From: Paenibacillus sp. EZ-K15
Lineage (GTDB): Bacteria > Bacillota > Bacilli > Paenibacillales > Paenibacillaceae
NCBI RefSeq assembly: GCF_002573715.1
Contig: NZ_PDHM01000007.1
Span: 129,809 to 193,808 of the forward strand
Length of the DNA: 64,000 nt
Direction of reading: 5' to 3'
The position numbers and the translations under genes are program-made. The notes beneath the pieces are model-generated. The model was not told the DNA's origin. It searched no databases and worked only from the letters and a program-made list of their open reading frames with translations. How positions within the stretch are numbered: position 1 is the first letter of the stretch; each line of letters starts with the position of its first letter. Of the stretch, positions 25,817-35,219 are shown one piece after another.

Positions 25817-26368
25817 TTAGGTATATATGATATTGTAGGTCGGTTTGAGGACGCCGTTGGCATACTGCTTCATATCAACCAGTTCGAGTCTTAGCCGCGG
25901 TTTGACACTGCCGAACAACGGAACGCCGTCACCAACCATTACCGGGTTTACCTTTAATACAAGCTGATCGATCAGTTGATGCTGAAGCAGGCTTCCTGCC
26001 AATTCCCCGCCGCCGCACAGCCACAGCCTGCCGTCTGTCTGTTGTTTGAGATTATGGATGTACGGGATGGCGTCCTCCTTGACTAATTCAACTTCTTCGT
26101 TGGATTCGAATTCTAATGAGCGTGAGAATATATAATGCTTGAGTCCTTTGTAACCAGGCTCACCGGGCTTAGCCCCCATCTTAAATCCAAACTCATACGT
26201 TTTACCACCCATCAGCACAGCCTCAAACTCCTGAATTTCAGTCAAGAAGTCCGGAACATGCTCCCCATCGAATAAAAAGAGAGTGCGGTCGATCCTTCCA
26301 TCCATCATGGCTTGATCGGCGATAAAATAGTCAAGCGAAACGGCCACGTGATAAATCAATGAGCCCAT
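25817..26368 (-). CDS. DHFR/RibD-C-like reductase (YyaP/YwjB type)
   Basis: 183 aa. The pattern LIYHVAVSLDYFIAD, FEAVLMGGKTYEFG, HYIFSRSLEF, LWLCGGGELAGSLLQHQLIDQLVLKVNPVMVGDGVPLFG is that of RibD C-terminal-domain proteins related to dihydrofolate reductase. Substrate unknown; the family is not the housekeeping DHFR. ATG 26368 with GGGGGA upstream. Confidence 0.85.
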   Translation of the reverse strand: MGSLIYHVAVSLDYFIADQAMMDGRIDRTLFLFDGEHVPDFLTEIQEFEAVLMGGKTYEFGFKMGAKPGEPGYKGLKHYIFSRSLEFESNEEVELVKEDAIPYIHNLKQQTDGRLWLCGGGELAGSLLQHQLIDQLVLKVNPVMVGDGVPLFGSVKPRLRLELVDMKQYANGVLKPTYNIIYT

Positions 26369-26608
26369 AATATGATTCCCCCTTACATCATGCCATTTTG
26401 TACAGTCTATATGGATAAAATTTGAAATACAACAAATTTATTTGATTCATCTAAATCACTGTGGATACACGAGACTTTAGTCGTGTAAGGAAACAGTGTC
26501 GCTGGTGTTTGTCTCGCATCACCCACTTCTCCCTCCCTTTATACTATTATTTAATTGACGCTTTCACTAACTATCTCGTAAAGTGTATTTAGTGAAGGGG
26601 GTGTTTAT

Positions 26609-27721
26609 TTGCAAATTACGATTACAGCTAAAATAAAGATCAAACCTACAGAAGATCAAGTATCTCAGCTGAACGAAACAATGATTGCCTACAGGCAAGG
26701 ATGTAATTTTGTTTCAAGGATCGTATTTGAGTCTGTAGATCTCAAACAAGCTTCTTTGCATAAAGTCACATATGGAGCCCTTCGTACTCAGTATGGATTG
26801 CGATCACAAATGGCACAGTCTGTCATGAAAACCGTCATTGCAAGATATAAGACCAATAAGAGTAATGGGTATGAATGGTCTCTTGTCACATTCAAAAGAC
26901 TAGAGTATGACCTTGTGTGGAACAGAGATTACTCTTTGTCTAAGGAAGTATTCTCTTTGAACACGGTTGAAGGGAGAATTAAAGTTCCCTATGAATCAAA
27001 GGGCATGGAGCAGTACTTCGAATCTGAGTGGTCTTTTGGTACAGCTAAGTTAGTAAACAAGTATGGGAAGTGGTTTCTACACATCCCAATGACCAAAGAA
27101 GTTGAAGATGTTTTAGACTACAATATCAATAATGTTGTCGGAGTTGACTTGGGAATCAATTTTGTTGCAACCACCTATGATTCACAAGACAACACTCTCT
27201 TCTTCAATGGAAGACCCATCAAGCATAAGCGCTCTAAATACAAGTTTCTTCGCAAACAACTGCAGCAGCTAGGAACTGCGTCCTCACGCCGAAAATTAAA
27301 GCGGATCGGACAACGAGAATCCCGTTGGATGACTGATGTAAATCATCAGATCAGTAAGGCACTCGTTGACCATTATGGAAGCAACACCATGTTTGTGATT
27401 GAAGACTTGTCTGGAGTACGTAATGCTACCGAAAGGGTAAGAGTTAAGGATCGATACGTCACCGTTTCTTGGTCATTCTTCGAGTTTCGTCAAATGCTAG
27501 TTTACAAAGCTGTCATGTCTGGGTCTAAGGTTCTCACTGTTGATCCACGGTACACTTCGCAAACCTGCCCGAAATGTGGTCACACAGAGAAGGCTAACCG
27601 AGACAAAACGAAACACGTGTTTTGCTGTAAAAACTGCTGCTACACATCAAATGATGATCGTGTAGGAGCAATGAATCTTCATCGAAAAGGAATTGAGTAC
27701 ATCGCTGAAGTAACTGCCTAA
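26609..27721 (+). CDS. tnpB: TnpB RNA-guided endonuclease of an IS605-type element
   Basis: 370 aa. Split RuvC domain with Asp180 (VGVDLGINFVATT), Glu265 (FVIEDLSG) and Asp350 (NDDRVGAMNL), and the zinc ribbon CPKCGH...CKNC between the second and third motif. All catalytic residues are present, so it may be active. TnpB is a programmable nuclease guided by an RNA from the right end of the element. TTG 26609 follows AAGGGGGTG. Base composition is more AT-rich than its neighbours, which fits a mobile gene. Confidence 0.92.
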   Translation: MQITITAKIKIKPTEDQVSQLNETMIAYRQGCNFVSRIVFESVDLKQASLHKVTYGALRTQYGLRSQMAQSVMKTVIARYKTNKSNGYEWSLVTFKRLEYDLVWNRDYSLSKEVFSLNTVEGRIKVPYESKGMEQYFESEWSFGTAKLVNKYGKWFLHIPMTKEVEDVLDYNINNVVGVDLGINFVATTYDSQDNTLFFNGRPIKHKRSKYKFLRKQLQQLGTASSRRKLKRIGQRESRWMTDVNHQISKALVDHYGSNTMFVIEDLSGVRNATERVRVKDRYVTVSWSFFEFRQMLVYKAVMSGSKVLTVDPRYTSQTCPKCGHTEKANRDKTKHVFCCKNCCYTSNDDRVGAMNLHRKGIEYIAEVTA

Positions 27722-27850
27722 GCATGTCTTTTGTAGTTGGGTAGTAGTCAACCTGCCTGATGTAACGCCACACTAAGGAAGGAGATTCGCAAGAATTGTT
27801 CGCACTTCCGGGCAGTTACAAGCTTGTGACTTCAGTCATGAGTTGTTGAC
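27722..27850 (+). ncRNA. Probable omega RNA scaffold (right end of the TnpB element)
   Basis: By analogy with ISDra2, the guide RNA covers the 3' end of tnpB and the right end, with the guide being the host bases just after the element (from 27851). The segment holds several potential hairpins, including the terminal one at 27823-27842. Its 5' boundary probably lies inside tnpB and cannot be fixed by eye. Confidence 0.5.
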
Positions 27851-27958
27851 GTTGTTGTAACGCCGTTGGTCTCGCGTTGACGTACTTCGACTGATACAAT
27901 AAGTAAGAGTATATTTTTGGGACAGGAAGACTGGATCCATGAAGGAGAGCGGACGATT

Positions 27959-28354
27959 GTGATCTACGGAATCGGACATGATGTGCTGGACATGAAGCGA
28001 ATGGAGATGTTGATGACAGGTCCTCATGGAGAAAGATTCATGAAGCGCGTGCTTACGCAGGGTGAGCAGGTCATTGCCGCCAGTAAGGGGGCGAATCGGA
28101 CGGAGTTTGTTGCCGGGCGCTTTGCTGCCAAAGAGGCGATATCCAAAGCCTTTGGCTCCGGAATCGGAGGTATAATCGGGTTCCGTGACATAGAAGTGCT
28201 GCCGGGTGCTCTTGGCAGGCCTGAGACTCGACTATCCCAGGAAGCCTGGGATCGCCTCGGAATAGAGGAGTCGACACATTATGCGATTCATCTGACGATT
28301 TCGCATCAGGCCACGCTGGCTTCCGCTTTCGCCGTGGTTGAGAAGATAAAGTAA
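27959..28354 (+). CDS. acpS: Holo-[acyl-carrier-protein] synthase
   Basis: 131 aa. The first motif IYGIGHDVLDMKRM (Mg-binding Asp) and the second RFAAKEAISKAFG (Glu and Lys) define AcpS, which transfers 4'-phosphopantetheine from CoA to acyl carrier protein. GTG 27959 is chosen: GAAGGAG lies 9 bp upstream and the family begins with MI.GIG.D; the frame starting at 27917 is too long. The tnpB element lies directly upstream. Confidence 0.93.
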   Translation: MIYGIGHDVLDMKRMEMLMTGPHGERFMKRVLTQGEQVIAASKGANRTEFVAGRFAAKEAISKAFGSGIGGIIGFRDIEVLPGALGRPETRLSQEAWDRLGIEESTHYAIHLTISHQATLASAFAVVEKIK

Positions 28355-28379
28355 GGTTGACGAAGGAGATTACTTATAG

Positions 28380-29528
28380 ATGCATAATACGGAACACAAA
28401 CAATACTTCAGCCAAGAGCTGCTGGATTGGTATGAGATCAACAAAAGGGATTTGCCATGGCGCAGGCATCGCGATCCCTACTATATATGGGTATCTGAAA
28501 TTATGCTGCAGCAGACCCGGGTGGACACGGTAATCCCATATTTCCACCGGTTTATCGAGCGGTTTCCAACGATTCAGTCGCTTGCGGATGCGCCGGAGGA
28601 CGATGTGTTGAAGTGCTGGGAGGGCCTTGGCTATTATTCCCGGGCACGCAACCTTCAGGCTGCCGCAAGGCAGGTGACAGAGCAGTATGGGGGCGTTATG
28701 CCGAGCGGCAAAGATGAAGTGTCGGGACTTAAAGGCATTGGTCCTTATACCTCGGGTGCCATTCGCAGCATCGCCTTCAACATTCCTGCCGCAGCAGTGG
28801 ACGGTAACGTCATGCGTGTGCTGTCCCGCTATTTTTTGATTGAAGAAGATATTATGAAAGTGAAGACCCGCACCAAGATGGAGGAGCTGGTGCTTACGCT
28901 GGTTCCGGATGGGCGAGCATCGGATTTCACCCAGGCGTTGATGGAGCTGGGGGCGTTGATCTGTACGCCGAAGTCCCCCAAATGTCTGGTATGCCCGGTG
29001 ATGGAGCATTGTACAGCGCGGTTTGAGGGCAAAGAGGAGTCCCTTCCTATTAAGACGAAGGCCAAGCCGCCGCGTCCTGAATACCGCCTTACGGCCATTG
29101 TAGAGGGCACTGGCGTGCACGAAGGGAAGATTCTGATCCGCAAGCGTCCATCCACCGGTTTATTGGCAGGGATGTGGGAGCTGCCGCATGTGATCGTATC
29201 GACCGAGGGAAGAGGCGTACCGGCCGTAATGTCCGAGGAGACGGCGATGAGCCGCTTGCGTGATGCCTTGCTGGAGGAAGGAGTTCCGATCCTGCCGATG
29301 GGCCATGTGATGGACGCCGAGCATACCTTTAGTCATATTCAATGGAGTATGGGCGTGTACCGCTGTAAATGGCAGGAAGTGCCACCTGCAGCCCTGCAAG
29401 CAGCAGAAAGTGCAGTGGCATATGAGACAGGCGAAGAGAACTTTCGCTGGATTCACGTTCATGACATGGAACGCTACGCATTTCCGAATGTGTTCATTCG
29501 GATTCTGAACTCGTATTTCTCATCTTAA
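28380..29528 (+). CDS. mutY: Adenine DNA glycosylase MutY
   Basis: 382 aa. N-terminal helix-hairpin-helix glycosylase with catalytic Glu in VSEIMLQQTRV, HhH segment LKGIGPYTSGAI, catalytic Asp in AAVDGNVMRV and the iron-sulfur loop CTPKSPKCLVCPVMEHC; C-terminal NUDIX-like 8-oxoG recognition domain. It removes adenine mispaired with 8-oxoguanine. ATG 28380 with AAGGAG, 25 bp after acpS, so probably cotranscribed. Confidence 0.95.
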   Translation: MHNTEHKQYFSQELLDWYEINKRDLPWRRHRDPYYIWVSEIMLQQTRVDTVIPYFHRFIERFPTIQSLADAPEDDVLKCWEGLGYYSRARNLQAAARQVTEQYGGVMPSGKDEVSGLKGIGPYTSGAIRSIAFNIPAAAVDGNVMRVLSRYFLIEEDIMKVKTRTKMEELVLTLVPDGRASDFTQALMELGALICTPKSPKCLVCPVMEHCTARFEGKEESLPIKTKAKPPRPEYRLTAIVEGTGVHEGKILIRKRPSTGLLAGMWELPHVIVSTEGRGVPAVMSEETAMSRLRDALLEEGVPILPMGHVMDAEHTFSHIQWSMGVYRCKWQEVPPAALQAAESAVAYETGEENFRWIHVHDMERYAFPNVFIRILNSYFSS

Positions 29529-29575
29529 AGCCGTAATTTCCCTTCCATGGGGATAGAATGGTCTCGTAAGGAGTA

Positions 29576-30820
29576 GTGGAGCTTTTGCATAGCTGGAAGA
29601 ATGCGCTTCTTTACATTTTTGGCATCGGGGTTTCCAATCTGGGGAACTGGATCTATCTGGTCGCGATTAATTTGCTTGTGCTGCATATGACTGGTTCTCC
29701 TGCGGCAGTGGCTGGATTGTTTATCATCCGGCCGCTCGCAACCCTGTTAACCAACTCCTGGGCGGGCAGTATTATTGACCGGGCGAATAAGCGCAGGCTT
29801 ATGATCACCACCGATGTGATCCGGGGGGCTTTGATTGCCCTTATCCCCTTCATGTCTTCGGTTTGGGGCATCTACTGTATCATGTTTCTGATTAACGTGG
29901 TGGGGGCTTTCTTCGGGCCTACGTCTATGACTTATATAACGAAGCTGATCCCGGTAGAGGAACGGAAGCGGTTCAACGCATGGTCCAGCTTTACGACATC
30001 CGGCGCGGTGCTGCTTGGACCCGCCATATCCGGTCTATTGATCGCTTATACGGACATTCGGATCAGCATCTTCATCAATGCCGTATCTTTCTTCATCTGC
30101 GCGCTTGTCATTTACTTCCTTCCCGATGTGGATGGAGAGGAGAGCGCAGGCAATGGACGGGATGCCATCACAATGAAGACACTGCTTCGGGACTGGGCTG
30201 CGGTTATTGATTTCGGGAAAGCGGCGAAGTATTTTATGCTCGTATATCTGTTATTTCAATCCGCCATGCTGCTCGGCTTCGCGCTCGATTCCCAAGAGGC
30301 CACCTTCATTAAACAGGTGCTGCTCCTCGGCGACGAGGATTACGGACTACTCGTCAGCGTAGCCGGAGCAGGGTATTTGGCCGGCTCAGCGGCTGCGTCT
30401 CTAACTGTCAAATGGCTGTCATTGCGCATGTTTATCGGGGCGGGTGTACTTCTGTCGAGTGCCGGGTATATGATCTTCTATGCCGCATCCGGCCTCTTGA
30501 CGGCCGTTATCGGCTTTATCGTGTTTGGTTTCTTCTCTTCGTATGCGAATGCGGGATATACCACTTTTTATCAAAATCAGGTGCCTATTGATCTGATGGG
30601 GCGCTTTACGAGCGTGACCCGCTTGCTGGAAGGGATGCTGCAGATTCTCTTAACACTTCTGCTCGGTTTTGCCGCAGCTGCCTGGCCGCTGCAGGCCGTA
30701 TGCCTGATCGGTGCAGGTGCAGCCGTCCTGATCTCGGTCATCCTGCTGGTGGTCATCTATGCGCCATCCAAGGTCCGCCATTATGAGTCAGGCTCTGCAG
30801 CAGCGGTAAATAACACGTAA
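29576..30820 (+). CDS. MFS transporter, DHA3 type
   Basis: 414 aa with about 12 transmembrane helices; begins LLHSWKNALLYIFGIGVSNLGNWIYLVAINLLVL and has GSIIDRANKRRLMITTDVIRG in the first loop. Related to the exporter at 17138-18478. The start is uncertain: GTG 29576 is only 2 bp from AAGGAG, while TTG 29585 is 11 bp away. Substrate unknown. Confidence 0.82.
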   Translation: MELLHSWKNALLYIFGIGVSNLGNWIYLVAINLLVLHMTGSPAAVAGLFIIRPLATLLTNSWAGSIIDRANKRRLMITTDVIRGALIALIPFMSSVWGIYCIMFLINVVGAFFGPTSMTYITKLIPVEERKRFNAWSSFTTSGAVLLGPAISGLLIAYTDIRISIFINAVSFFICALVIYFLPDVDGEESAGNGRDAITMKTLLRDWAAVIDFGKAAKYFMLVYLLFQSAMLLGFALDSQEATFIKQVLLLGDEDYGLLVSVAGAGYLAGSAAASLTVKWLSLRMFIGAGVLLSSAGYMIFYAASGLLTAVIGFIVFGFFSSYANAGYTTFYQNQVPIDLMGRFTSVTRLLEGMLQILLTLLLGFAAAAWPLQAVCLIGAGAAVLISVILLVVIYAPSKVRHYESGSAAAVNNT

Positions 30821-30840
30821 CAGCATAATATAGATATAGA

Positions 30841-30892
30841 AAAAGGCTGCTTTCGTAGTAGACAGGGTCTACAGCTGAAAGCAGCCTTTTTA
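30841..30892. terminator. Bidirectional terminator
   Basis: A 14-bp perfect stem (30841-30854 with 30877-30890) plus an inner GTAGAC/TCTAC-like stem, between convergent MFS and sodA. Confidence 0.85.
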
Positions 30893-30921
30893 GTATGATA
30901 TCGGTTTTTAGTTAAGCGATA

Positions 30922-31530
30922 TTATTTCGCGTTATCGTAACGTTTGCCGACTTCTTCCCAGTTCACTACATTCCAGAATGCGGAGATGTAATCAGGGCGT
31001 TTGTTCTGATATTTCAGGTAGTAAGCATGCTCCCAAACGTCCAGGCCGAGGAGAGGGGTTTGACCTTCCATGATCGGGCTGTCTTGGTTCGGTGTGCTGG
31101 TTACTGCCAGTTTGCCGTCTTTAACAACGAGCCAAGCCCAGCCGCTGCCGAAACGGGTTGTAGCCGCTTTTGCGAAATCTTCTTTGAATTTGTCGAAGCC
31201 GCCCAGCTCGCTGTTGATGGCATCAGCCAATGCGCCAGTCGGTTCTCCGCCGCCGTTTGGTCCGATAACTTCCCAGAACAGGGAGTGGTTAGCATGGCCG
31301 CCGCCGTTGTTGCGAACCGCTGTGCGGATGCTTTCCGGTACAGCGTCAAGGTTAGCGATCAGATCCTCAAGGGATTTGCCTTGAAGCTCAGGAGCGTTCT
31401 CAAGAGCAGCGTTCAGGTTGGTTACGTAGGTATTATGGTGGCGATCATGGTGGATCTCCATCGTTTGTGCGTCGATATGAGGCTCGAGCGCGTCGTTTGC
31501 GTAAGGAAGTGCTGGTAATTGAAATGCCAT
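30922..31530 (-). CDS. sodA: Manganese superoxide dismutase
   Basis: 202 aa. Metal ligands are visible in [19 protein letters not shown], and [16 protein letters not shown], and GGHANHS plus [11 protein letters not shown] are typical of Mn-type SOD. ATG 31530 with CAGGAGG upstream. It detoxifies superoxide in the cytosol. A second, longer SOD gene is at 44842-46020. Confidence 0.95.
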   Translation of the reverse strand: MAFQLPALPYANDALEPHIDAQTMEIHHDRHHNTYVTNLNAALENAPELQGKSLEDLIANLDAVPESIRTAVRNNGGGHANHSLFWEVIGPNGGGEPTGALADAINSELGGFDKFKEDFAKAATTRFGSGWAWLVVKDGKLAVTSTPNQDSPIMEGQTPLLGLDVWEHAYYLKYQNKRPDYISAFWNVVNWEEVGKRYDNAK

Positions 31531-31856
31531 AGTAAAAACCTCCTGTAAATTTAGTTTTTGGTTATGATGAAAGGGTCTTCCTTCATCAGGAAGTCTTTAT
31601 CATCCCGGAGACGTAATATGTAATCCGGCTACACTACATATATTAAACCGTTTTGGGTGATTAAATCAACTTTTATGTTTGAAAAGTCCGAGAGGGCTGA
31701 TTTATTGCATGAAGGAACGTAGTTTCAGTGCAAAGAATAATAATTGGAAAACTTTTCTGTGAAACTTGTCGTTATATATATAGTCTTGAAAAAATCTATG
31801 ATTTCAACGTCGATATAGAAGGGATATGTCGAGGTAGAAAGGAGTCGGTACATAAC
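31531..31856. promoter_or_regulatory. Gap with sodA promoter and leader
   Basis: On the minus strand TTGATT (31664-31669) and TAATAT (31640-31645) with an 18-bp spacer form a likely sodA promoter, giving a leader of about 100 nt that holds a CTTCCT/AGGAAG hairpin near 31577-31593. The plus-strand side up to 31856 holds an AAAGGAG site at 31838 for the next gene but no clear promoter that I would commit to. Confidence 0.5.
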
Positions 31857-34424
31857 ATGAATAGTACAAAGCTCAGAGTGACTGCCATTCTGATGGCTGC
31901 CATTCTGGCTGCGGCACCGCAAGTGGAAGCTGCAGCAACTAAGACACAGCCATCGCAAATCACGAAGTCGACTGCGCAGAAGGGTGCAGCGCTGGCCTGG
32001 AGCGTGCAGCTTGGCAACAACGTCACGGCAAAGCTTGACCATGCCGACGTATGGCAGCAGACCGGCACGAATGTGGCGGTATTTACACTGACTTATAAAA
32101 ACGGGGGGAAAAGCGCAGCGCGCCTGGTATCTTATTTTCCCAAGGTGGTGCTTCCCGGCGGTTCCGTGACGGCGGCCAATCCCATATCCAAGGATCTGGC
32201 CAAGAAGAAGGTAGAGCCCGGGCAAAGCCTGAGTGTAACCTACTATGCGAAGACCGAGAGCAGCTCCTTGTCCGGCATGAAGCTGGTGATGGACGTATGG
32301 AATCCGCAAGTCAAAGGTTACCTGCAGCGTGTCGGAACGTACAGAATGCCCGCCAATTATACAGCAGCCGTACCATCTGGTTCGAGCTCCAAGCTGAATC
32401 TGGGCGGCACTCCGGTTACCGTACAGGCTGAATCACTGGAGATCATCAAGTATGACGGCAAAGTCATCGCCAAAGTCGGGATGTATATGACGAACCATGG
32501 TGGAAAGGTATGGAATGATCGGGGGTTCGAACCGTATTTGGCGACGGCAAGCGGCAGTTCGTTCCTTCTGCGTCATGAGGCAGGGGCTGAGGGTGTGCCT
32601 GTTCAGCCGAAAGAAAAGAAACTGGTTTATTACATAACAGAAGTTCCCTCTTATCTTAAAACGACCGGTTTGCATTTCCTGTGGACCGAAAACGATGAAA
32701 CGCTGAAGCTGTCGTTGCCGGTCGCATCCTTCAAGCTGCCTGCGGCAACAGCTCCAAAGTGGGATGTTGCGGCGGGCGCGGCCAAGAAGTTGACCATCAA
32801 GGGGATTCCGGTCGATGCCAGAATCCGCCAAGCTTCGCTGCGTGCCTCAGGGGGGCAGGGCATATGGAATATCGAGATGGCCTTCAAGAATAAAGGGAAA
32901 AAATCGGTGGAGGTTCCGGCCTACGAATTTGCGATTAAAGCATCCGAAGGCTCCTTCCATCCTTACACTCCGGATAACAAAGCGGGTTTGACGCTGCGTC
33001 CCGGGGAAGAGAAAACGATGGTGATGGAAATAACGCTCCCGCTAGATCTCAAGCAGGACCGATTGAAGCTGCAAATGATCGGGACATCTGGACCAGCCAG
33101 CTCATCTAAACCGCCGGCGAGCTCGGGTGAACCGGCCGGTGAGCCGACCACCGAGGTCCAGGAGTCATTGACCCTGCCGATTGCATACTTTGCCATCCCT
33201 TATCAAACGGAACGCAAATCATCTATCGGTGTGGAGTACGACGCGCAGACGGCCAAAGGATTTGCGTACACGCTGGAATCCATCCAGCGCCTGCCATGGC
33301 AGGATCAGGATCTGATCGTTGCGAAGCTGCGTCTGCGGAATACTCAGGAATCCAAATCGCTGCCGCTGCCTGAGCTTAAAGTGAACGTCACAGCGGACGA
33401 AAAAACAAGTCTGGCTGGTTCGGAGGTTATTGCGGAGGAGCAGGGTTCCCTGATTTCCCCGGGGTCATCAACCGAGGTATATGTCATGGCGCGGATCCCG
33501 TATACCAAGGATATCCGTTCGCTTCGCTTCGAGCTGTTTACGCAGCAGGATACGGCCAAAACGTCGTTCCTTACCATGACCACGTCCGGCATGACGCAGT
33601 CGATCAGCACTTTGGAGAAAGGGAAGCCGTATACCGTTACCGCGATTGGTAAGCGCGCAGAGGCGCAGGAACGGCGGACGGTCATCTATGAAGGTGTGGA
33701 CTCCGATATTGTCTATTCCGAGTTCTTGCTGACCAGCAATGAGCAGCGCCGCGTTCAAGCAGCGGTGCTGAAGGGGTATTTCCAAAGCACGGATGGAAAG
33801 ATCTATGAAGCGGAAACCATTCAGCCTGAAGCCTCGCTTCAGCCAGGATCCAAGCAGTCGATTGTCTTTTGGGCCAGAGTGCCGAAGGGGGCTGCAAGCG
33901 AACTGGGGCTTGCTCTGGGTACGGCGATGACCGGAGGCAAGCTTGCTGAAACAGGTAAAGACGCTACCGGTGTCATGGGCATGAAAAAATTGATGCTGAA
34001 TCCGATCAGACCTGCCATAAGCTCCGGACTGACAAACCTTGATTGGTATCCTTACCACGTTTCGGTTACGAAAGCGGTAGGACATCTGCAGGAAGGCAGC
34101 TCATCTATTCCGCTGAATATCACGATTGATGTAAAACGCAGCGAGAGCATCATTGCGGCGGACTCCGGCCACAAGCTGATTTTAATCATCAAGGACAACC
34201 TCGGGCAGACACAGGAGCGCACGCTCACGCCAGGAACCGATATTCAGGTCCCAGGCACCCGGTCGATGTCGATCGAGCTGTCGGATGAGCAATACAAAAA
34301 ACTTCGAGGCGGTTGGTTTAACTTGACCCTGGTGGATGAATTCCAGAATGAGCGGATCACGCTAGGCAGTCAAAGCTACAATCTGATATTCACGCCTACA
34401 GCAGTTCCTGACGAGGAGAGTTAA
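31857..34424 (+). CDS. Large exported protein of unknown function in an ABC operon
   Basis: 855 aa with a signal peptide (KLRVTAILMAAILAAAPQVEAAA). The rest is a series of beta-rich modules, each with phrases such as VWQQTGTNVAVFTLTYKNGGKSAA and GIWNIEMAFKNKGKKSVEVP, suggesting repeated immunoglobulin-like domains, separated by a Ser/Pro/Glu linker near residue 420. I do not recognise a named family. ATG 31857 is chosen over the upstream frame because of AAAGGAG and the signal peptide. The next gene begins 27 bp later, so this is the first gene of the MacB-like operon and may be its extracytoplasmic partner. Confidence 0.75.
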   Translation: MNSTKLRVTAILMAAILAAAPQVEAAATKTQPSQITKSTAQKGAALAWSVQLGNNVTAKLDHADVWQQTGTNVAVFTLTYKNGGKSAARLVSYFPKVVLPGGSVTAANPISKDLAKKKVEPGQSLSVTYYAKTESSSLSGMKLVMDVWNPQVKGYLQRVGTYRMPANYTAAVPSGSSSKLNLGGTPVTVQAESLEIIKYDGKVIAKVGMYMTNHGGKVWNDRGFEPYLATASGSSFLLRHEAGAEGVPVQPKEKKLVYYITEVPSYLKTTGLHFLWTENDETLKLSLPVASFKLPAATAPKWDVAAGAAKKLTIKGIPVDARIRQASLRASGGQGIWNIEMAFKNKGKKSVEVPAYEFAIKASEGSFHPYTPDNKAGLTLRPGEEKTMVMEITLPLDLKQDRLKLQMIGTSGPASSSKPPASSGEPAGEPTTEVQESLTLPIAYFAIPYQTERKSSIGVEYDAQTAKGFAYTLESIQRLPWQDQDLIVAKLRLRNTQESKSLPLPELKVNVTADEKTSLAGSEVIAEEQGSLISPGSSTEVYVMARIPYTKDIRSLRFELFTQQDTAKTSFLTMTTSGMTQSISTLEKGKPYTVTAIGKRAEAQERRTVIYEGVDSDIVYSEFLLTSNEQRRVQAAVLKGYFQSTDGKIYEAETIQPEASLQPGSKQSIVFWARVPKGAASELGLALGTAMTGGKLAETGKDATGVMGMKKLMLNPIRPAISSGLTNLDWYPYHVSVTKAVGHLQEGSSSIPLNITIDVKRSESIIAADSGHKLILIIKDNLGQTQERTLTPGTDIQVPGTRSMSIELSDEQYKKLRGGWFNLTLVDEFQNERITLGSQSYNLIFTPTAVPDEES

Positions 34425-34451
34425 ATTAAGAACCGGAAAGGAATAGCGAAC

Positions 34452-35219
34452 ATGTTGCGTTTGGAAAATGTATCGCACAGCTTTAAGAACGGTAACGAAG
34501 TGTTAAAGGTGCTCCATAATATCGAGTTCGAAGTCCAGAAGGGAGAGATGATTGCCCTGCTGGGCAGCTCCGGGTCGGGCAAGTCCACGCTGCTCAACTT
34601 GATGGCAGGACTGATGAAGCCGACGGAAGGCCATATTTATATTGCCGATCAGGATATTGTCAAGTACGGGGAAAACAAGCTTGCTGTCTTCCGGCGCAAG
34701 CATATCGGCTTTATTTTTCAGGCCTATGAACTGATCCCGACGCTCACGATTCGTGAAAACGTGGAGCTTCCCCTCGTCTTTCAATCCGTTTCTCCGTCCA
34801 AGCGCCGGAAGAAAGCGATGGAGCTTCTGGAGATGACGGGGATCGGTGATAAGGCTTCACTGTACCCGTCCCAACTGTCAGGCGGACAGCAGCAGCGCGT
34901 TAGTATTGCGCGCTCGTTGATTACCGAGCCTTCCGTTATTTTTGCGGACGAGCCGACGGGTAACCTGGACACCAAAACGGAAGAGGAAATCATCCGAATT
35001 ATGATGGCGCTAAACGAGTCCATGAAAACGACATTTGTCATCGTTACTCACGAGATGGAAGTCGCTGCCCAAATGAAAAAAACGATTATGCTCCGTGACG
35101 GTTATCTGGTTCAGCCGGAGGACTATACGACGCCAGCAGCAGTTCAACGGGGGCCAAACGGCCCCTCGTCCCTGCCTGGGGTCCCGGTTCATACGGAGGG
35201 GGCAGGTGAGGTCAGCTGA
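34452..35219 (+). CDS. ABC transporter ATP-binding protein, LolD/MacB type
   Basis: 255 aa. Walker [10 protein letters not shown], signature [15 protein letters not shown], Walker [13 protein letters not shown] and H-loop VTHEME place it in the MacB/LolD/FtsE group, which works with FtsX-fold permeases as mechanotransmission pumps. A C-terminal tail of about 30 residues rich in Pro/Gly ([15 protein letters not shown]) is not part of the fold. Overlaps the start of the permease gene. Confidence 0.9.
   Translation: MLRLENVSHSFKNGNEVLKVLHNIEFEVQKGEMIALLGSSGSGKSTLLNLMAGLMKPTEGHIYIADQDIVKYGENKLAVFRRKHIGFIFQAYELIPTLTIRENVELPLVFQSVSPSKRRKKAMELLEMTGIGDKASLYPSQLSGGQQQRVSIARSLITEPSVIFADEPTGNLDTKTEEEIIRIMMALNESMKTTFVIVTHEMEVAAQMKKTIMLRDGYLVQPEDYTTPAAVQRGPNGPSSLPGVPVHTEGAGEVS

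Larger units (their letters stand above)
26447..27850 (+). mobile_element. IS200/IS605-family element carrying only tnpB
   Basis: The left end has a subterminal hairpin (ACACGA/TCGTGT, 26467-26486) and the right end a matching one (CTTGTGAC/GTCATGAG with G-U pairs, 27823-27842); both share GACTTYAGTC. TTGAT, the target of the related ISDra2, sits at 26442-26446 directly before the proposed left end, and TTGAC at 27846-27850 is a plausible right cleavage site. No tnpA transposase is present, so the element could only move with help in trans. Exact ends are inferred. No terminal inverted repeats or target duplication are expected in this family. Confidence 0.7.
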
